Shown one piece after another: positions 7,140-9,820 of a stretch of DNA of 9,820 nucleotides. Both the position numbers and the translations under genes were made by a program. Positions within the stretch are counted from its first letter, which is position 1. Each line of letters starts with the position of its first letter. Origin of the DNA: Sphingomonadaceae bacterium (lineage in GTDB: Bacteria > Pseudomonadota > Alphaproteobacteria > Sphingomonadales > Sphingomonadaceae). The notes under the pieces are model-generated. The model made no database searches, was not told the DNA's origin, and saw nothing but the letters and a program-made list of their open reading frames with translations. The stretch spans positions 1-9,820 of the forward strand of contig CANGBE010000041.1 of assembly GCA_947451875.1 (NCBI GenBank). Direction: 5' to 3'.

Positions 7140-7868
7140 ATGATCGTCTTCCCCGCCATTGACCTGAAAGCAGGACAAGTTGTCCGCCTTTCCGAAGGCG
7201 ATATGGCGCGCGCCACAGTCTATGGCGATGATCCGGCGGCGCAAGCGATGCTGTTTGCCGATGCAGGCTCGCAATATCTGCACGTGGTCGATCTCGACGG
7301 CTCCTTCGCAGGCCGCGCCGAGAACCGCGAGGCGGTGGAGGCCATCCTCAAGACCTTTCCGGGGCACGTCCAGCTCGGCGGCGGCATCCGCACGGCGATT
7401 GCTGTCGATGGCTGGTTTGATCTTGGTGTTGCCCGCGTTGTGATGGGATCGGCAGCGCTGAAAGACCCGCAGTTCGTCAAGGACATGGCCAAGGCCTATC
7501 CCGGCGGCATTGTTGTGGCGGTCGACGCCAAGGACGGCATGGTGGCGACCGAGGGCTGGGCCGATGTGTCCGATGTATCGGTGGTCGATCTCGCCCGCCG
7601 TTTCGAAGATGCCGGGGTTGCCAGCCTGCTGTTCACCGACATTGGCCGTGATGGCCTGCTAAAGGGCGTGAACATAGAGGCGACGGTGGACCTCGCCCGC
7701 CGGGTGGACATTCCGGTGATCGCCAGCGGTGGCGTTAAGGGTCTGGACGATATCCGTATGCTGGCGCTTTACGCGCAGGACGGGATTGAGGGCGTGATTA
7801 CCGGACGGGCGCTCTATGAGGGGCGGCTCGATCTGGCGGCGGCGATTGCGATGGCGGAGCGGGGATGA
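7140..7868 (+). CDS. hisA: ProFAR isomerase (1-(5-phosphoribosyl)-5-[(5-phosphoribosylamino)methylideneamino]imidazole-4-carboxamide isomerase)
   Basis: Performs the Amadori rearrangement of ProFAR to PRFAR, the substrate of HisHF. A (beta/alpha)8 barrel of 242 residues with two half-barrel phosphate sites. Visible motifs are FPAIDLKAGQVVRLSEGD with catalytic Asp8, VVDLDGSFAG, QLGGGIR (78-84), VAVDAKDG with Asp129 (equivalent to the second catalytic Asp), FTDIGRDG with Thr166, and IASGGVKGLDD. An open frame continues upstream to 7077, but that part lies in the repeat element; ATG 7140 fits the family N-terminus and the Shine-Dalgarno. Confidence 0.97.
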   Translation: MIVFPAIDLKAGQVVRLSEGDMARATVYGDDPAAQAMLFADAGSQYLHVVDLDGSFAGRAENREAVEAILKTFPGHVQLGGGIRTAIAVDGWFDLGVARVVMGSAALKDPQFVKDMAKAYPGGIVVAVDAKDGMVATEGWADVSDVSVVDLARRFEDAGVASLLFTDIGRDGLLKGVNIEATVDLARRVDIPVIASGGVKGLDDIRMLALYAQDGIEGVITGRALYEGRLDLAAAIAMAERG

Positions 7869-7883
7869 CCGTGTCGCGTAACC

Positions 7884-8025
7884 AATTCCTCCTCGGAACG
7901 GGGAGGGGGACCATCCGCAGGATGGTGGAGGGGTACGCTCGAGTGTTCACTCCGCTGAAGTCGGGACCACTCGCCTGTACCCCTCCACCAGCTTCGCTGG
8001 TCCCCCTCCCCTGCAGGGAGGAATT
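7884..8025. repeat. Palindromic intergenic element, copy 2 (hisA-hisF)
   Basis: A 142-nt relative of the element at 6992-7139, beginning AATTCCTCC and ending GGAGGAATT directly before ATG 8026. The outer arms are nearly the same as in copy 1, while the small hairpins differ: left ACCATCC-GCA-GGATGGT, right ACCAGC-TTC-GCTGGT, each still self-complementary. The central part (CGAGTGTTCACTCCG) is shared with copy 1, but the 8-bp central pairing of copy 1 is degraded here. Confidence 0.85.
8016..8021 (+). promoter_or_regulatory. hisF Shine-Dalgarno supplied by the repeat element end
   Basis: GGGAGG ends 4 nt before ATG 8026, with the same layout as before hisA. Confidence 0.7.
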
Positions 8026-8787
8026 ATGACAGTCCGCGTCCGCGTCATTCCCTGTCTCGATGTCGCCAATGGCCGGGTGGTCAAGGGCGTGAACTTTGTT
8101 GACCTGAAGGATGCCGGCGATCCGGTCGAGCAGGCGCGGGCTTATGACGCGGCTGGCGCGGACGAATTGTGCTTCCTCGACATTACCGCCAGCCATGAAG
8201 CGCGCGGAACATTACTCGATGTCGTGCGGCGCACCGCCGAAGTCTGCTTCATGCCGCTCACCGTCGGCGGCGGGGTGCGCACAGTAGGCGACGCACGCGA
8301 GCTGTTGCTGGCGGGTGCGGACAAGGTGGCGGTCAACTCTGCGGCTGTTTCGCGGCCCGAAGTGGTGTCCGACATTGCCGAGAAGATGGGCAGCCAATGC
8401 ATCGTCGCCTCGGTCGATGCCCGGCGCGTAAGCGAGGGCCGCTGGGAAATCTTCACCCACGGCGGCCGCAAGGCGACCGGGATCGATGCGGTGGAGCACG
8501 CGGTGCGGCTGGCGCAGCTCGGCGCGGGCGAATTGCTCGTCACCTCGATGGACGGCGATGGCACCAAGGCTGGCTATGACCTGGCGCTTACCCGCACGAT
8601 TGCCGATGCTGTCAGTGTCCCGGTGATCGCCAGCGGCGGCGTAGGCACGCTAGATCATCTGGTGGAGGGAGTAACACAGGGCCACGCCAGCGCGGTCCTG
8701 GCCGCCTCGATCTTCCACTTCGGCACCTATACCATCGCGGAGGCCCATGCCGCGCTGAGAGCGGCAGGTATTTCTGCGCGCGGGTGA
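8026..8787 (+). CDS. hisF: Imidazole glycerol phosphate synthase, cyclase subunit
   Basis: HisF uses ammonia from HisH to cleave and cyclise PRFAR to imidazole-glycerol phosphate plus AICAR. The 253-residue barrel carries VIPCLDVANGRVVKGVNF with catalytic Asp12, LDITASHEAR, LTVGGGVRT (78-86), AVNSAAV, ASVDARR with catalytic Asp131, HGGRKATG, LLVTSMDGDGTKAGYD and VIASGGVGTLDH. Length and motifs are standard. The stop at 8785-8787 is followed by a 123-nt gap containing the regulatory signals of the next gene. Confidence 0.97.
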   Translation: MTVRVRVIPCLDVANGRVVKGVNFVDLKDAGDPVEQARAYDAAGADELCFLDITASHEARGTLLDVVRRTAEVCFMPLTVGGGVRTVGDARELLLAGADKVAVNSAAVSRPEVVSDIAEKMGSQCIVASVDARRVSEGRWEIFTHGGRKATGIDAVEHAVRLAQLGAGELLVTSMDGDGTKAGYDLALTRTIADAVSVPVIASGGVGTLDHLVEGVTQGHASAVLAASIFHFGTYTIAEAHAALRAAGISARG

Positions 8788-8794
8788 TTATCAG

Positions 8795-8813
8795 GGTTAA
8801 CCGTCGGTTTACC
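8795..8813. promoter_or_regulatory. 19-bp dyad, candidate upstream activator (or CtrA-like) site
   Basis: GGTTAACCGTCGGTTTACC is a dyad with 9-bp arms and one mismatch, centred on 8804. The centre is about 106 bp before the start point predicted from the sigma-54 box, a usual distance for an enhancer-binding protein. It also reads TTAA-N7-TTTA, one base from the CtrA consensus TTAA-N7-TTAA. A related GTTAACCAC is at 8842-8850. The binding protein is unknown. Confidence 0.45.
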
Positions 8814-8883
8814 TTACATAATCCGATTCCCAGCAGTAAGTGTTAACCACTAGAAGCTTAGCAATCTGCGCGATTGCGCAGGC

Positions 8884-8899
8884 TGGCACAGGCTTTGCG
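8884..8899 (+). promoter_or_regulatory. Candidate sigma-54 (-24/-12) promoter of the PEP-CTERM gene
   Basis: TGGCACAGGCTTTGCG agrees with the consensus TGGCACRNNNNTTGCW at all fixed bases except the last. The GG (8885-8886) and GC (8897-8898) pairs are separated by 10 nt as required. Initiation is expected about 12 nt after the GC, at 8910-8911, which is the start codon itself. RpoN with PrsK/PrsR is the known regulatory pair for many PEP-CTERM genes, which supports the reading. Confidence 0.6.
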
Positions 8900-8910
8900 T
8901 TAACTCTTGT

Positions 8911-9108
8911 ATGGGTTTCAGTCACGCCGCCTCGTTCGCGCTCCTCGCTGCCTTTCCGGCAGTGCTGCTGGCGAGCCAGCCATCGGCGCAAGGGGCGATC
9001 ACCATTCCCGAGCCGACCGACCTGCTGCTGTTCACGATGGGCGTTGCGGGGCTGTTGATCGGTCGCCGCGCCGCGATGAAGCGCGGGGATAAGGACGGCG
9101 AAGAATAG
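8911..9108 (+). CDS. Mini-protein with signal peptide and PEP-CTERM sorting signal
   Basis: The 65-residue product has a hydrophobic N-terminus (about 6-21, possible cleavage near SAQG at 25-28) and then at once a PEP-CTERM signal: IPEP with Pro33-Glu34-Pro35, a hydrophobic helix LLLFTMGVAGLLIG (38-51), Arg52-Arg53, and a charged tail KRGDKDGEE. PEP-CTERM proteins are exported, anchored and cleaved by an exosortase (EpsH/Xrt) in exopolysaccharide-producing bacteria. Only about 5-8 residues would remain between the two signals, so the mature product would be a very small peptide unless cleavage differs. The n-region lacks Lys and Arg, which is odd for a signal peptide. No Shine-Dalgarno precedes ATG 8911; the frame is open upstream to 8854 without an ATG. 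Together with the sigma-54 box this suggests a leaderless message. It sits inside the his cluster but is unlikely to act in histidine synthesis. Confidence 0.75.
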   Translation: MGFSHAASFALLAAFPAVLLASQPSAQGAITIPEPTDLLLFTMGVAGLLIGRRAAMKRGDKDGEE

Positions 9109-9114
9109 AATTGG

Positions 9115-9158
9115 TTCCAGACGCCGCGGGTAGCTCTCCTTGCCCCGCAGGTCTGGAA
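9115..9158 (+). promoter_or_regulatory. Hairpin upstream of the terminator, possible attenuator part
   Basis: TTCCAGAC (9115-9122) pairs with GTCTGGAA (9151-9158); inside, GCGGG and CCCGC can extend the stem. The segment CAGACGCC (9118-9125) is also fully complementary to GGCGTCTG in the 5' arm of the following terminator, so two alternative folds exist. Confidence 0.5.
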
Positions 9159-9170
9159 TTCCCGGGGGAA

Positions 9171-9201
9171 GGGCGTCTGTTGCCGAACAGACGCCCTTTT
9201 T
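9171..9201 (+). terminator. Rho-independent terminator before hisE
   Basis: Perfect 10-bp stem GGGCGTCTGT / ACAGACGCCC with the loop TGCCGA, followed by TTTTT (9197-9201). It would end transcripts from the PEP-CTERM gene, or from hisF read-through, before hisE. Confidence 0.88.
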
Positions 9202-9243
9202 GCTTCTTGACCAATTTCCCCCCGCCAACCATGGCTTGCAACC

Positions 9244-9564
9244 ATGAGTGACACCTTATCACGCCTCGAACAGACCATCGCCGCGCGCCGCGCTGCCGAT
9301 CCCTCGGCGAGCTATGTCGCCAAACTCAACGCCAAGGGCTTGCCCAAGATCGCGCAGAAGCTGGGCGAAGAGGCGGTGGAAACCGTCATCGCTGCGCTCT
9401 CGGGCGATAAGGCCGAACTGGTGGGTGAAGCGGCAGACCTGCTGTTCCACCTGATGGTGCTTCTGGATAACAAGGGCGTGCCACTCGCCGAAGTCCTCGC
9501 CGAGCTTGACCGGCGCGAGGGTGTGTCCGGAATTGACGAGAAAACCGCGAGAAAGCCTGACTGA
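9244..9564 (+). CDS. hisE: Phosphoribosyl-ATP pyrophosphatase
   Basis: Hydrolyses phosphoribosyl-ATP to phosphoribosyl-AMP and pyrophosphate, the second step of histidine synthesis. It is an all-alpha MazG-like fold of 106 residues, with the metal-binding motif KLGEEAVETVIAA (Glu42, Glu43, Glu46) and GEAADLLFHLMVLL (Glu62, Asp65). Start ATG 9244 agrees with the family N-terminus (SDTLSRLEQTIAARR). No clear Shine-Dalgarno precedes it. The terminator 43 nt upstream separates it from the rest of the cluster, so either it has its own promoter or read-through is controlled; a TTGACC at 9207-9212 has no good -10 partner. Its stop abuts that of the convergent TM2 gene (TGATCA), with no intervening base. 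Confidence 0.96.
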   Translation: MSDTLSRLEQTIAARRAADPSASYVAKLNAKGLPKIAQKLGEEAVETVIAALSGDKAELVGEAADLLFHLMVLLDNKGVPLAEVLAELDRREGVSGIDEKTARKPD

Positions 9565-9820
9565 TCAACCGTATTTCTGTGCGAATGCCTCGTCAGTCAT
9601 CGTAATGTAAATAATCATCTCGATGAATGCGATGATCGAAGGGATGAAGGTCCAACAGAAAATCAGATACAGCACCCCGGCTCCAACGCGCCCCAAGTAG
9701 AACTTGTGGACGCCGAACCCGCCGAGAAACAACGCCAGTAGAATTGCGGCCACGCGAGACTTCTCCCCCTGAGCGCCGAAACCCGATTGGGGGGCACCGC
9801 ACTTTGGGCATATTCGGGCA
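9565..9820 (-). CDS. TM2-domain membrane protein with N-terminal zinc-ribbon piece (partial, 5' end beyond window)
   Basis: The reading frame stays open to the right edge. It begins there with PRICPKCGAPQSGFG, a CxxC half of a zinc ribbon, followed by a short linker and a TM2 domain: KSRVAAILLALFLGGFGVHK, FYLGRVGAGVLYLIF, CWTFIPSIIAFIEMIIYITM, ending DEAFAQKYG. This gives two membrane helices joined by a short turn in the inner membrane. The GTG at 9753 is an internal Val codon (in KSRVAAILL), not the start. A second CxxC is expected upstream of the visible part. Such zinc-ribbon/TM2 proteins are widespread and have no firmly known function. Confidence 0.88.
   Translation of the reverse strand, partial: ARICPKCGAPQSGFGAQGEKSRVAAILLALFLGGFGVHKFYLGRVGAGVLYLIFCWTFIPSIIAFIEMIIYITMTDEAFAQKYG

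Noticed and set aside
9565..9753. TM2 protein starting at GTG 9753 as a complete 62-residue gene
   Set aside because: The frame continues to the window edge and encodes CPKCGAP, a zinc-ribbon half typical of TM2 proteins, so the gene is longer and cut by the edge.

Overview
The window looks like chromosomal DNA of an alphaproteobacterium, most likely a sphingomonad (Erythrobacteraceae/Sphingomonadaceae type). The reasons are high GC, the hisB-hisH-hisA-hisF-hisE order, an alphaproteobacterial SspB upstream of a guanylate kinase gene, a PEP-CTERM mini-protein, and several families of GC-rich palindromic repeats of the kind common in these genomes. Genus is inference from gene content; no database search was possible.

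Layout. The left edge (1-538, minus) is the N-terminal two thirds of dapD (lysine/diaminopimelate synthesis). Divergent from it, 686-3007 (+) encodes a large secreted subtilisin-like (S8) protease with a lipoprotein signal, a Pro/Thr linker and a probable C-terminal beta-barrel. A short-chain dehydrogenase follows (3071-3991, +); its unusual C-terminal tail runs 116 nt antisense into the 3' end of gmk. On the minus strand, sspB, a 96-residue unknown protein and gmk form a tight three-gene operon (5305 down to 3876). From 5601 rightward is a histidine operon: hisB, hisH, hisA, hisF, then a 65-residue PEP-CTERM gene, then hisE. The right edge carries a minus-strand TM2-domain protein with an N-terminal zinc-ribbon piece, cut by the window end.

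The his genes make the classical set: HisE and HisB act in the early and middle steps, HisA isomerises ProFAR, HisH and HisF form imidazole-glycerol-phosphate synthase. The operon is not compact. Its first three gaps are filled by palindromic elements: a double hairpin between hisB and hisH, and two related 142-148 nt elements between hisH/hisA and hisA/hisF. The ends of those two elements abut the next start codon and provide its Shine-Dalgarno sequence. Another inverted repeat lies upstream of hisB.

The most interesting stretch is 8788-9243. A near-perfect sigma-54 (-24/-12) promoter sits so close to the PEP-CTERM start codon that transcription would begin at or next to the ATG, with a 19-bp dyad about 106 bp upstream where an enhancer-binding protein could sit. 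The encoded protein is almost only a signal peptide plus a sorting signal. Downstream lies a strong intrinsic terminator whose 5' arm can alternatively pair with an upstream segment, an attenuator-like layout in front of hisE. The sigma-54/PrsR idea and the attenuator idea are inferences from sequence pattern.
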